Of a DNA stretch of 64,000 nucleotides, positions 36,077 through 48,694 are shown piece by piece; position 1 is the stretch's first letter; the number at the start of each line of letters is the position of its first letter. The notes under the pieces were generated by a model. The model did not search any database. It was not told the origin of the DNA and saw only the letters and a list, made by a program, of their open reading frames with translations. Position numbers and translations under genes: made by a program. The stretch comes from Burhinus oedicnemus (lineage: Eukaryota > Chordata > Aves > Charadriiformes > Burhinidae). Location: the NCBI GenBank assembly GCA_008921705.1, contig VFFE01007081.1:1727011-1791010 (forward strand), given 5' to 3'.

Positions 36077-36200
36077 ATTTAAACATTGGAGGACTGTTTA
36101 AACGCAACGTTTAAAAGCATTTAACATTTAATGCATTTATGTTTATGTTTAAATGCATAAACAATGCATAAATTTATGTTTAAATGCATAAACATTGCGT
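36077..36200. repeat. AT-rich short direct and inverted repeats (ATGCATAAA/TTTAAATGCAT type)
   Basis: A 22-bp unit starting TTTATGTTTAAATGCATAAA occurs perfectly at 36142-36163 and 36173-36194 (31-bp period), separated by a further ATGCATAAA. Upstream variants (catttaaacattgg, gtttaaacgcaacgtttaaa, atttaatgcatttatg) share the same words in both orientations, so the block can fold back on itself. It looks like local replication-slippage expansion rather than a transposon. Confidence 0.8.
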
Positions 36201-37442
36201 GACCACCTCAGTTCATGGTCTTAAACATAAATAATTGGGGGTTTTGGCCTGAAGCAAGCAAACTGACAGTGGAAGAATTAAAGGAAACCACAGAACATCT
36301 CTCCATTATTGACAGATAATAGATAACAGAATAACTTTATTGACAGATAAATAAATAAGTGGCTGAGCGTCATATCCATTAATGGTGACCAACAAACCAG
36401 CTTCCTCATCTACTCTCCTGATGCAGTTTGAGAAGCTGATGCCAGGACACCCGGGAGTGCTGTTCTCTTGCAGCAGGACGTGGGAAAATGGAGAGGACAA
36501 GCAGCAAGGAGGACAGGGTGCATGAGGGAAGGAGGAAGCATGAGGAAGTCTGGTAGGCGAGTCAGATGCATTAGAAAATATTTGGCTGAGAGACATAGAA
36601 AAATGTGGAAGAAAGAGCCGACAGGCATCTAATGAGAAGTAAATGGGAAGAAATGAAGGTCCTGGTACAGGAGGCCATTAAGGCATCCTGGTCGGGAGAC
36701 ACAGAGGGGGAAGGTGAGAGGGCACAAATGTTATATCTGGAACAGGCTGTGTCATCCAGTGAGGATCAAGGGATGGAGGCACAAGGGAGGGAAAAGGGTC
36801 ACACATGGGTTAATGTCCATGATTACTTGAAGGATCCAGGTAGCTGGGACAAAGGGACGCTGATGGCATGGAGGGATTAGAGAAGCCCACACTGGGAAGA
36901 CATGGGGTACACACAGAATTGCTGGCACGAGGACACTATGGTCAGCTGCAGGAATGTCCTGTGTGGTCCTGGGAGAAGTTCAGGCCCTTTCTCCCCACAC
37001 CTTTATTGTTCAACACACGGCAGAGGCAGCATATGCAGTGAGACTGTCCTCAGCAGTGCACTTCACAGGATTGACAGCAATAAAATTTCCTCAGGAAATA
37101 TATTGTGCATCTGTTATTTTCAACGGGTGTAAGGTGGGAGAAACAGCCAAAGGTAATACACTGGCTTACTTCCTGCTCATACTTTAAATTTCAAAGGTTA
37201 AGCCTTCTTTTTTGGCACTGCGGCTGTTCAGCAGAGGTTGTAAAGCTCTATTTTCAGTGGGGAAATTGATCAACTTGAAACCCAAAACTTCTCTCTGTCT
37301 GACACTGTCTTACGAAATCTGTAGTTTATACTGTCCTTTTGTCCTTTTTCTGCTTTTGATTTTGGAGTATGAGGTCGTTGTACCATGTTTTTGAATGCAT
37401 GCATATGTCTAATTGGGAATTTGTCATTAGACATATAAAATT

Positions 37443-37462
37443 CACACACACACACACACACA
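37443..37462. repeat. (CA)10 microsatellite
   Basis: Pure dinucleotide run of about ten CA units, likely length-polymorphic. Confidence 0.95.
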
Positions 37463-40400
37463 TTAAGCATATGGAGGTCATGTTAAGAAGGATTTATTCC
37501 CTCTGTGGCCATATACAAACATTTGAAATCCTGAATCAGACTGAATCATGAGGTTAAAAATAGATCGGTAAAGTCTTTGTATTTACTTTCTAAATTTTAA
37601 ACCCTGTGGAAGCATAAGGAAGCATTTAAAGTTTTCTCACTTTAATCTTTTCTCTGATACCAGAAGGAGTAAACAGGGGGGTTTCTTTCCTTTTCTTTTA
37701 ATGAAAACAGGAGATCCTCAAGACTTGAAATAAAATCCTGAGAATAGGCGACAGCACGTTTCCTGCTTCCTTCCCATGTTGTTCCTGCCAGGGATCCTCA
37801 GCTGTGGGGCACAGCCCCTGACCCTCCTACACCCCCTCCAGCCCACCCGCTGCCCGTGCCCTCGGTGCTCCTGCCTGTCACCCACCTTGGACAGTCGGTG
37901 GTGTGCTCGGATGGGCTAAGGCTGCTCCCACGCGCTTTGGTCCCCGGGCCAGTGTCACTGGGTGTGAATGTGGGTGTAAAACCCTGTTCCAGAGCCTGAG
38001 GACGGTGGCTGTTTGTTACCTGGATCTCACGTAATCTCAGCCCTTGTTCCTCTTTGCACAGGAGCAGGGATGGTTGGTGGGTCAGGAGGGTGTGCAGCTC
38101 TAGCCCATGCTGTTTGTCCCTGTAATACTGAGGTCAGGCCCTGTTTCTCCTCCTGGAAGCGTAGGAGAACCAGACCCTCCAGGAACTGCCTGATTTAATA
38201 GCTGCAGATGGAAATGCCACCTATAGCGACTGTGAAGAGCTGCTGCTGCTGCCAGAGCGCCACTTTGCTTTGCAAATATAGGAATTGCCGAGCTGCAAAG
38301 TGAGCTAATGAAAGTAATGGAGTATGGGGAAATCATGTAAAATCACGACAACCACTATCGTCTGTAGAAAATTGTTTTCTCCTCTTCCAGTCCTCTGAAA
38401 CAGCAATGCTCATATGAGAAAGAAATCGAGACATTTTCAACATGAAAAGGGAAAGTCTAAGAACATCAGTGACTTACAACAGCATGGAGGGACTTGATGT
38501 ATGGCACTCCATCTCAGAATCATTTTACCCCTTTTTAACTCATAGTGATATATGTCTTTGATAAGAGTATTTTATTTTTTAATTTGATTCCAAATAGAAC
38601 TAGAAAGGTATTTTAGAAAATTATATGCAGGGACCTTTCTAAAGGCCTAACCAAAGCTTTTTCTGTATTTAGTCCTAGATAAGATTCAGAGGGCCACAAC
38701 AAATTGGCTGTACAATCCTTATCAGCGGTTTTCATAACCGGCAAGGCTCGGGTTGGTCCAGGCTGGTGGGGAAGCTGCCAAGGGACCAGCCTGGGCTGGG
38801 CGCCGGGGCTGAGACATGCATGTGAGGGGCACCCTCGGGGCAATGCTGGGGAGCAGGGCTGGTCGCTTCCCTCGTACGCCGGAGACCCCTGCGTTCCAGG
38901 TACAGCCCCGCCACGCCGGTGCTTGGGCAGTCAGCGCTAGTGGGTAGCCGGCACGCAGGGGTGGAAATGACACACGTCTAAGCAGAAAGGGAAAAAGGTG
39001 TTTGTCAAAGGAAGGCCAGCAGCTGGACAAACTGCAGCTGGGCGGCTCTGCCTTTGTGTGAAATGTAGTGCCGGGGAGTCAGCAAGGCCTTTGGCTCAGC
39101 TCCTCTGAGCCTTTGTGTCTACCTGGCAGTATACGTTTTCATCTTCTAGGGAGTGGCTGCCCAGCATTTTTAGGAGGCACGGCTCTTCTTCAGGAATGGG
39201 ACTGTTCGGCTTGCTGATGCTCTTCATTCGGAGTATGAAGTGCTGTTTTGATGGCTGATGGGGTTTTTTTTCCCCTTGCTGGGTCTGGAAGTTGGTGAAG
39301 TGAGTGGCACAGATGCTTTGGAGAATAGCCTAGGCTACAAAGAAGAATTATTTTAATAATCCCTATTGAGACAATTGCTATTCATTGGTGTCACATGGTA
39401 AGTCATTGGATCGCTCCATCCTCATCTATTTCTATGGCTATTTACCTGTATTTCCAAACTCCATTCATATTATAGTGATGATTTTTACAAAGCCATCATA
39501 TGATTAATTGTGGCTGAATTTAATAGTTATTGGCATTGCATATTTGACTGAAAATAAATAGTTACTTTCAAACTGGTTTCACCCTGAGAAACAGAAGCAT
39601 TACTTCTGATATTACTGTTTGTGAACAGTTCTGCTGCTCGCTCTCTTCCTATCACAGGAAGGTAAGAAATGAAATTAGACTGTTACTTGTAAGTACAGGT
39701 AAGATTTTAGTGTCGGTTTATATTTTTTATTTCTCCCTTTCAATAAAATTTGTGGATAAATATAAAGGTGAGGAGTGTTTAAGTTGAAAGGAATGAGACC
39801 AATAAATACAGTTGAGGAGCAGCAGGATGTGGATAAAGGGTAGTCGGGGGGGGTCGGGGTGTCTCTTTCTCTGCTTGAAATATTAGTGAAAACTCGCTTC
39901 TTGAACTTAGCTTGAATTCAGATTCTCACTTGCTACATTTTCTAATTACTCACCTATTCATGCTGGTTTTGAGCCAAAAGAAACTGAATGTTGCTCCTAT
40001 GTATTCACTTGGTGTAGACAGAATTTTCTGTTCAGGGCACCTGTATCGGAGAACGTAAAACTTCAGTGATTCATTGGGTGACTGAAGCTGTTAGTACTTC
40101 CCAGGGATGGCACAAGAAATGAAATCTCAATTAAGAGTGACTTTCCTTTACAAAGTAAAGCCTTTGAATCAGAGCGTACCTCTGAGCCTTTTGTCTGCCA
40201 AATGGGTGGGGGTAATTCACTTGAGAAAATGCAGTCAAGATGTGAAAGAAAAGCGCCTGGGGGCATGCAGGGCCTGTTTCCAGTGATGCACGGATGTCAG
40301 CAGCATGCTGAGCTTTAAGATCTCACAGCACAATAAGGCAGAATATTCCCTTCTCACCCTCTGGGAATTAAATTAGGTGTCAAACCAAAGGGCTTTAAGA

Positions 40401-42853
40401 AAAAATCAGAAACTGTTTGGTTTTCAGTTGGAAATTTTATGTGACTTACAAAATTTCTGCGGGTGAAAGCTTGCAGAAATATGGTTCTTTGTTGGCACTG
40501 AAATGGGGAGTTGTCACTTTTTTGGTGTCAATGCATTTTAAATAAGCGAGTTGTATCATTAACTCAGAAGCTGTTCAGTTATATGCCTAGTTTCCAAAAA
40601 AATTGCAGACTATGCTTCAGCAAAATGAATTCTAAAATTTTTAAAGGTATAAAGCATGCTTTATATTATATAGTACTTTACAGTATATACACTTCATAAT
40701 AGATGGTATAAAATCAAGCTTAAGATTCTTAATTCCTAGAATTATGTGTAGAAGTGAGCCAAGTTATTTTAAAAGTTCCAGTAGAGACTCTTGTTCCAAC
40801 TAAATAAGCAGGTTTCCAGAAGTGTAATCATCTCACATATTGTCGTATTATACTAATACATAAGAATTTTAAATGAAAGAAAAAAAAATTTGGAGTGCTC
40901 AGTTTCACTGTTCCTTCATTGGTGATAAATACAGAACACATCCCCGTTGAGAAGTACTGAAAATATATTTTAAAAGTCAGTACACTTTCAGAAGACTCAT
41001 TAGGGAAAACGATGTTGACAAAAATAGGACTTGAGTCATTCTGGTTGGTGAAGACTTGGCTATCTGCATCCCTGGCTGTATCAGTGGGAACCGCTTTGCC
41101 CTGAAGGGACTGAAGCTAAGGGTGTATTTCTCTGAACAGCGAAAGTAGACAAAGTAAATAAAAAGGTAATACAATGTAGTGGTGCTATACATTCGGTTTA
41201 AATGAATTTGAAAGATATCATTTGAACACTGTATGAAGATATCACTATAGAGGGAGGGTTATAAGTGCAGATTGTCTATTTTAATAGAAAATAATAAAAA
41301 TTTAAAGAAACTGGGCTTTATTCTCTTTTCTTCATAAAATATGAAGAACATCTTTTTTTAATACTGTCAATTTTCTTCCTTTTATTGTCTGTTGTAAATA
41401 GACAGTATTCTTGATCTTAGCTGCTCAAGCTCAGGTTAGGCTTCCTGAATAATGAGAATTCTTCTTTAAGCAATTCTCCCCAATATATTTTTGGTATCTT
41501 TTTATGCCAGATGGGTTTTTTCAGTATTTGAAATACGCTGAAATTGTATTTTCATGCACTGTAAAATCAAGAGCATTAAAAAATCCCTGCTTTCTTTTCC
41601 TAATCTCCATTTCCATTAAAAAAAAATACTTTGTGTCCACATAACTTCATGTGTGTGTAGAGGAGCAAGGAAATGCCAGCTGACATAAATTCTTGGGTTG
41701 AAGATCTTCCAACTGAGCTAGCACTAACTCCCAGGCAGTTGTGTTTTTTTGAAGGACATGTTTTGTAGACCTAATAACTAGGCCACTAGGTTATTTAAGG
41801 TGTTCTCCTCTGGACTCTTCTTAATTGATTCAGATCATTTTTGAAGTGCAGTGTCAGCAATGAGTCTCATAGCCCAGCTGATGGAAGTCTTGCAATGCCA
41901 AGGAGAGCAAAAGATTTATTTTCCATGCCGTCTGTTAGTAAATCTTTATATAATGGTTGCTTTCCTATGACAACAAGAAAGAAGTTGACTCATGCTCAGC
42001 CTGCAGATCCTTTTGTGAGAACTGCCGCAGGGCCAGCTGTCTCCCATCTCCTGCTCATCCTCCTAACTTATTTCTTCCCAAGTGAAGTATTTTGCAACAA
42101 TATGTCCTTTTTGCATACTGCCTCCTGTTTGTCATAGCCCATTTCTCCAGTTTCCATATCCATCTGTGTATCTAATCATGCTCTCCAATACGCCTGCATC
42201 TCCTTTTAGCTCTGTGCAATCTGAAAACTTGGAAATCAGGTTGCATTACTCGCATCAGAGGCTAGCCTACGATATGGTCCTCTCTTACTCACTCATGGTT
42301 TTCAGCGCTTTCTGTTGGCCTCTGCAGGCTCAGGCACTTCTTGCAGGTTGCTGCTGAGTATTGTGATCTGGAGAGGCCCTGGAAGAGCCTCAAAATGGAC
42401 ATCTTGGTCACAACTCTCAAAATGTGAACAGCCCCTAAACGAGTATGCTGTAAGAATATTGAATAGTGTCAAAATGTCTTGATGCATCTTTCCAATTTGA
42501 TGAGGAACTACTGATAAATACTCTTTGACATAGTTTACCTGTCATGACCTGGCATGCACTGACAATTTCATGTAGACCATTCTCTTCATGAATATGCCAT
42601 GTGAAGCAGCGTGCTTAAAAATAGCATGTGTTCCTGAGCATTTTTTCATGTAAGTTGAAGTGAGACTGAAATGCCAGTGGGGCCCCTGTGAAACCTACTT
42701 TCGGCCCATAAAGGTGGGCATTGACTTGCCTTTTTTCTGTCTCCTGCAACATTAACCATCTGTACCGTTGTGCCTGGATCTATGCTACTGGCCTCGCCAG
42801 ACCTGTGCCAGGAAGATTTCAGTGTCCATGACTGAGGCAGCCAGAGGGCAGAG

Positions 42854-42925
42854 GTGGTGCGGGGCAGGGCTGTGGTGCGGGGCAGGGCTGTGGCATGGGG
42901 CAGAGCGGTGGCGTGGGGCAGCCCT
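42854..42925. repeat. 18-bp GC-rich minisatellite, four copies
   Basis: Four head-to-tail 18-bp units: 42854-42871 and 42872-42889 are identical (GTGGTGCGGGGCAGGGCT), while 42890-42907 and 42908-42925 differ by a few bases. The period is a multiple of three, so open frames crossing it on either strand carry a six-residue repeat and look coding. The G-rich strand contains runs of GGGG and GGG. Confidence 0.9.
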
Positions 42926-43289
42926 GCGAGGGGCTGGTGGGCCAGCGGGGACCCAGACCACTCAAGTGACCTCTCTGGGGGTGGGTAGGGCTCAGTTTCT
43001 CTCCCTGTTGCCCGCCAAGCCTGCATCTGCCGTGACCACCTCCAGCCACTTCCTCTCACCTGTGTACCAAAGATACGCTTAGTGGCCTGTGGGTTTTGTG
43101 TCCCGGCAGCGTTTGGGTAGTTAGGTCTTTCTGCTTACCAGCAGGTTCACTTTTGTGTGATACTATTCAGGAAGAATTCTTATTCACCCTGCTTTATACC
43201 TGATTTAGTCATCTAGAGTAGGTGTTCAACAGTACCAGACCTTTTGTTATTTTTCCCTCTTATTAATGCCCCAAAGCTCTCAGCAGGGC

Positions 43290-43545
43290 TTTCTGCTTTG
43301 TCTTTCCAGAGTCTGGGACAAGTGAAATTTTGAAATACAAATGCAGGCCTGTGCCCTGCCTATCAGTCCCAAACAAGCTGTACCTTTTCTATATTAATAT
43401 TTCAGTTGTGTGAATTCTCAGCAAGTTTCTGTTATGCCAGTTAAATCCCATACTTTATTATGCATTAAGACTTCCAGTTCCTCCTGTTTTATTCCTCGTA
43501 GCTCTTTTGTTAGCACACAGGCTTTTAATACGTTCGCCAGACTGA
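43290..43545 (-). mobile_element. Decayed CR1-like LINE fragment, endonuclease region
   Basis: Read on the minus strand, 43500-43424 gives 'KQEELEVLM', then several diverged residues, then 'GITET', the signature order of the CR1 ORF2 N-terminal apurinic-like endonuclease (the Glu of ITET lies in the catalytic region). Downstream on the same strand, in a shifted frame, comes 'ENSHN', stop, 'NINIE', which fits the segment that normally follows. Stops and frameshifts are frequent, so the copy is old. Extent beyond 43416-43540 is uncertain. It differs from the other copies in preserving the 5' part of ORF2 instead of the 3' end. Confidence 0.55.
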
Positions 43546-46500
43546 GCTGCTATTTGTACCTCTCCCTCTTGTGACCTTACAGTGAACCCCAGTATCTCTT
43601 TTCCCTTCTTCCCTCTTCAGAGTTTGTGCTCTTTTCTTTCCTCCTCTCCATCACTTCCCTGGGTTTTGACCATTGACTGCATTGTTTTGGTTGAGAGGGG
43701 AGAATTTAGTTCACTTTGTTGTTTTCTGTCTTTTTTCACTAGATGGATAACAGCAGAATAGCAGGGAATCTGTCGTGGACCCATTATCCCGTGATCAAAG
43801 AAGGCAAAGCACTCTTGGCAGTATCCTCTGCACAGCCTCTGCATCCAGCCCCAACATGTGCGTGTGCGTGTAAGCACGCGTGTCCATGGGTGCCCCTCTC
43901 CTCTGCCTGATCTTTTACACTAGTTTGGTAGGGTCTAAGGTGATGCTTAGGGACCTCCTGCACCTCCTCCCTTACCCCGATTATTGCCTAAATCTGTCCT
44001 GCTTTCCCTAGGAATCCCTGGGTTTGTTTCTGTGCATTTTCTGCTACTGTTTTTGAAGTAAGAGAAGCTTTTTAACCCTCCTGAAAGAGGCCAGATGGAG
44101 GGAGACCACTGAGGTGCCTTAACACCTGGAGAGGAGCAGGAGCGCTTCCCACTCGGGCTGGGGGTGCCTGGGCTCCTGATAAATTGAAGGGCAAACAACA
44201 GGTCCTTACCTTAGGCTCAAGAACCTAACAAAGGGAAACAAAAATTCTAAATAGTTTTTTAAAAAAAAACTTGTGAGAAAAATCCTGCATACCTAAGAGC
44301 TTAGATGTCTTAGAAGAGAGTTTGCCATTTCCTCGAAAACATCGTGGCCACCTCCTTCTCTTGATTGCTTCTTCCTCCTTCCTTCGAAGACCATGCAGTT
44401 CAGTGCAGTGTACGTGTATTTGAAGGCATCTATGCTACTTAGTCACCTAACTGCTAGGGCTTTGCCATGTTGAACTGACTACTAAGCTGCCCCAGAATAA
44501 CTCATTATCCCACATACTTTTTGCTTGCAACAGTTGCTACACATTAACTGTGGTTTCCATTAGCACATACCATCATTTAATGGTATATTCTGCATGTTTA
44601 ACCATTGATCTGGTACTGAACTTACCTAGTTAGTTTCAGACTCTGGTTGAAACTCTGCAAAAGTGATTTGCAACCTTTATGCATTCCTAAAGATGTCTAG
44701 GCATAGATGCAAATTGGTGTGGTGAATTTAAGGCTATTAAAAACTAAGAAATTTTCTTAATTACTTTATAAGGACTTCATTAAGGTACTTAGTAAGGCCT
44801 CAGAAGTCCATGAACCACAAGCTGAAAACCACAGCTTCAGAAACAGTGTATTAGGAATTAATGGTGAATTCACAGTGTTTTTTACCTGCATTGCTGCTAG
44901 TAAATAAGGGGAAGGCATCTGCTATCTGTTTAAGCAGTGAAGATTGGCAGTAGAAGTTTCAAAAGCAATTAGTTTACTCCACTGACACCAATATGGAAAG
45001 GACTTCAGGAGCTAGATTATTCCAAATGTCTCATTTCTCTTTCTCCCCTTTCATCATATCGGCATATAGTTTTCAATATGGGGAGGTAACGTGAAATCCA
45101 GAAAGATGCAAGAGCCTGAAATGAAGAGAGATAAAACTCTATCACTATGATTCTTATAAACCTAGATTAGTGCAGTTGTAGTTGACTACTCCATGATTCT
45201 TCATCTTTAGTACTGTGTCAGCAAATGATGACCATAGGTCACTATGATATAGTGTCCGCTACTTCTATAATTATCATGAATATAATTTTACATGGAAAAT
45301 ACAATTGAAATATGACTGCCTGTCACTGTGCTACCTTCCAGAAAGATCACGGAGCTGATCAAGTTCTCCAGATGACTGTAATGCTTTTAGGTCTAAGATA
45401 CCAAGTTTCCTTGCAGAAAGACTTTACTTTAAAAATACTTGATATTTCTGTTCAGTTTCTTGTGAAACTCTGCATTTTGCATGCACTTTGTAGTATGGAA
45501 GTATTACTTTCCAGCAAACACTCCCACGTCTTCGCATTGTTTGGGACTACAGAGCATTTCCTCTTCTCAGTTACAAGAGTAAGTGCCCGCTTACAGCTGC
45601 GTATTTTCTGTGGTTGTTGCTGTAATGTTTGTAACAGGTTTATTTCTGTTATGCTTCATTGTATAAAAGGTGTCCAGCAAAACAGATCATTTCCTAAGAT
45701 ACCTTTGCTTTCTTAGAGTCGTGGAGCATGTGATGTGCAGCCTGGACTGCTGCATGGTTATTTACAGCACAAGGCGTACGGCGCAGTCCAGTCGGCACTG
45801 CCCTGGACCGCAACTCAGGAAGACCCTGATTTCCTTTTTGGCTCTGTTACTTATTTGCTGTGTTTCCCTGTGCAAATAACTTCCATCTTTGTGCATCTTC
45901 ACCCTCTATTTCTGACTCAGATGTAGAGTGAAAACACCCTTAATCTGTATGCAGTGTTTAGAGCAATAAGAAAGACCTTGTTCTTTAGATGAGGTGTCCA
46001 GATGCTTCTGTAATAAACACTAAATACATGCTAAGTGCTAAATAATATTTGAAGAAGTAACAAAACATGTTCAGAAACTTGAATACCATAAGAGATCTAT
46101 TTGGGCAAACACTTGTCAGGAAAGTTTTCATCATGGTCCCACTACCTGTCATTTCCTGGTCCTGAATTTATTCCTGTATTATTCATTTCTAAACTTTCCA
46201 GAACCTTATGTATAGACAAAAGCTCCTATTTTACTTCATACGTTCCTCTGACTTTGGTAACTGTAGCTTTGGTAATATTGTCACTCATTATTACTGCAAG
46301 AATTATAATATCTTGAATTATGGATGTCTGGTGTCGTGGCAGTTCAGGCAGCAATAGCAAGTTGTTTAGAAGAGGGAGCTCCCTTTCACAGGTGCCAAGG
46401 GAATTGTCAGATATGATGAAGTCCAAGCACTGATGATTTTAGATTGAATTTGGTTTTTAACACAGAAGATAGTCATACCAAGGAAAAAAAGCTCTTTTCA

Positions 46501-48676
46501 GAAGCTGTGGTTATTGCTTTATATCCCTGTCAACTTTCATTTTCTGGATTTTGTGCAAATTGGATTGGTTTTCAGACATTTTAAAGCAAGCGTAAGTGGC
46601 TAATGCAGAGAGGCTGCAGAAAGGGAGTGCTGGGGTTTCAGGGGAGACCTTGTCCTGTTCAGTGCAACGGGGAGAGCAGACTGGCTCTCCCTGGTCCTGC
46701 CTGGATTATGAAGGAGGAAAGAAACTTCTTGCTGCTCCTTTGCAGAAACAGCTCTTGTTCCAGGGGGAGTGAGTGGGAGATTTATGACTGGCATTGTACC
46801 TTTTGCAACGTGCAAACCTAGAATTTACTAGGAATGGGTTTGGACTCTTCTGGCAGGGAAATGAGATACTTAAAGTGTAAGTTGCCAAGTTCTATTCCTC
46901 TTTGAACATTTGTATTTGAGGGGAGAGAGTGTTTTCCTACCAGTGGAGTATTTAGCTACAGTTATTGCACCTTCAAAGTTACAACAAAACTCACTCTGAC
47001 TTTTGTGGTAAAGCATTTAGTGTGGAAAGGGTATGTATACGTTTTCTCTTTTTTTGACCTCTGATATAAAATACTACTGCAAGAAATATTCCAAACTTTT
47101 CCAAAGGGCTTTTGCAGTGGAAAGCACTAGTACAAAAAGTCCTTTGTTTCACAGGAGTATCCAAACCTGTGGTAAACTCTTGCTCATTTTCCCCGCCTCC
47201 CCCAGACAGGTGCGATGAAGCTCTTTGACATTTGTAGAGCAGATGGGATGCCATTTTACTGTTGTATCTAGTTGACAAAACCTTACTAACTCTCTCCATG
47301 CATCCTGCCTCGGAAAGTGTGGGCTGTGGAGTCTTAGAGAGCACTTTTTCCTCATCAGCAACTTGCTTAACTCACTTACTGTCGGATGAAGAGTGAGCGC
47401 GATAACTTGCTAACTGGCCTGTGATGCCTTTTGGGAGTTCATACCCCAGGGAAATGATGTCTTGCTGCTGGATTTGCCATTTTGGGTGGTTGGTCACTTG
47501 CTGTTGACTTGGCTACCGTACATTGTATTATGTGTATCTGCAGCCACAGATGTTATTGTGTGCATATATTTTAATGTAAATAGCAGTGTTGTCTGTCTAT
47601 GCAATCACATCATCACATACATAATTGAATACATGTAGAATACGTGAAGATGTCTGGGGATGTGTGAATGCACATGTCTCTCTATGCCTCCTCCCCCTCT
47701 CAGGCTCCCAAAGGAGGGATTTTGCAGAATTTTGTCCGGTTTGGGGATTCCAGACATGGTGAGGGTTTGATTTCCAAAAGGCTGGTGTCTGTGAAGGTCT
47801 CAGAGAAGAACGTAGCTGTCCCAGTCGTTTGTGCTAATCTTGGCACGCCACCATCATGCTCAGTTCTTGCACATATGTATGTCTCAGATGAAAAACACAG
47901 AATAACTGTTTTGACTGTAACTTCTGCTAAAGGTTGTACACTCCTTGGCAGGTCTGGTTTACACAAGAAAACCACATTTGCAATGTGCTTCCAGCATTTA
48001 AATCCCAATAGACACATCTGCTTCCCCAGAAGTTGTTTCTTTGAAGAAAGCAGGCGATAATTTCACTTTTGGAAAGGTAGCTAGACTGTATTTTATGGTG
48101 ACTGTCATTGGATATGTCCAAGAGGGGTAGGAATACCCAAACAAATATTTAATGCATTTCAGTTGGAGTATAAATGAACTAACAAACCCCTTGCCCTTGA
48201 GCAGCTGTAATTTTTAGGATTATTCTTATGAAGCGTATTGAGTTTGAGATTCTTGGCTTCTTTGTGCAGCGGCCTGTCCCTCTGGCAACTGTCATCCTCA
48301 GTCATATCAGTTACATGCTGCCACAGCCACTCAAACATCTTGTGCAAATGTTAATATTAAAAGCAGGCCAGGTGGTAGCAAACTCTGGGTTAGACCGTCA
48401 GGTCCCTGTCGAAATCACGGGATTTACAAATAACCTGTGTAAAAATTCTCCAGCTCACCAGGTGTCAATAGTTGTTCCTGTGGCACTGGCATACAAAGCA
48501 TTTCAGTGCCCTTTGTGATATCCTTGATACCTGTAAGCTCTAATTCTAACTTGCGGCATTGTATGTTGGCCTTTTGGCATGAATGCCATTCAGATAGTCT
48601 TTTGAATAAAAGCTGGCTGCTGTACATAGAGCTTTCACAGTCTAGTTTTAAAGAATTAAAACACAAAAAAAGTATT
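43546..48676. other. Single-copy non-coding DNA
   Basis: No recognisable gene. Frames of 134 codons (45312-45716) and 130 codons (47668-48060) have no family resemblance. A short GT/CG-rich stretch (about 43856-43885) contains imperfect dinucleotide repeats. The text near 44790-44840 vaguely resembles termini of old hAT-type repeats, but too weakly to call. Confidence 0.5.
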
Positions 48677-48690
48677 AAAAAAAAAAAAAA
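48677..48690. repeat. Poly-A run beside a CR1 terminus
   Basis: Fourteen A immediately before the 3' end of the decayed CR1 at 48695. CR1 elements normally lack a poly-A tail, so this is either a chance homopolymer or the target sequence. Confidence 0.75.
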
Positions 48691-48694
48691 GACT

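Larger units (their letters stand above)
33041..42853. other. Single-copy non-coding DNA with simple repeats
   Basis: No gene is recognisable in about 9.8 kb. Frames of up to 153 codons (35098-35559) do not resemble known proteins. GC-richer patches occur near 35050-35250, 37770-37960 and 38740-38960, without exon signatures. The block 39340-39580 is AT-rich, free of transposons and has the look of a conserved non-coding element, which cannot be tested here. Local repeats at 36077-36200 and 37443-37462 are listed separately. Confidence 0.5.
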
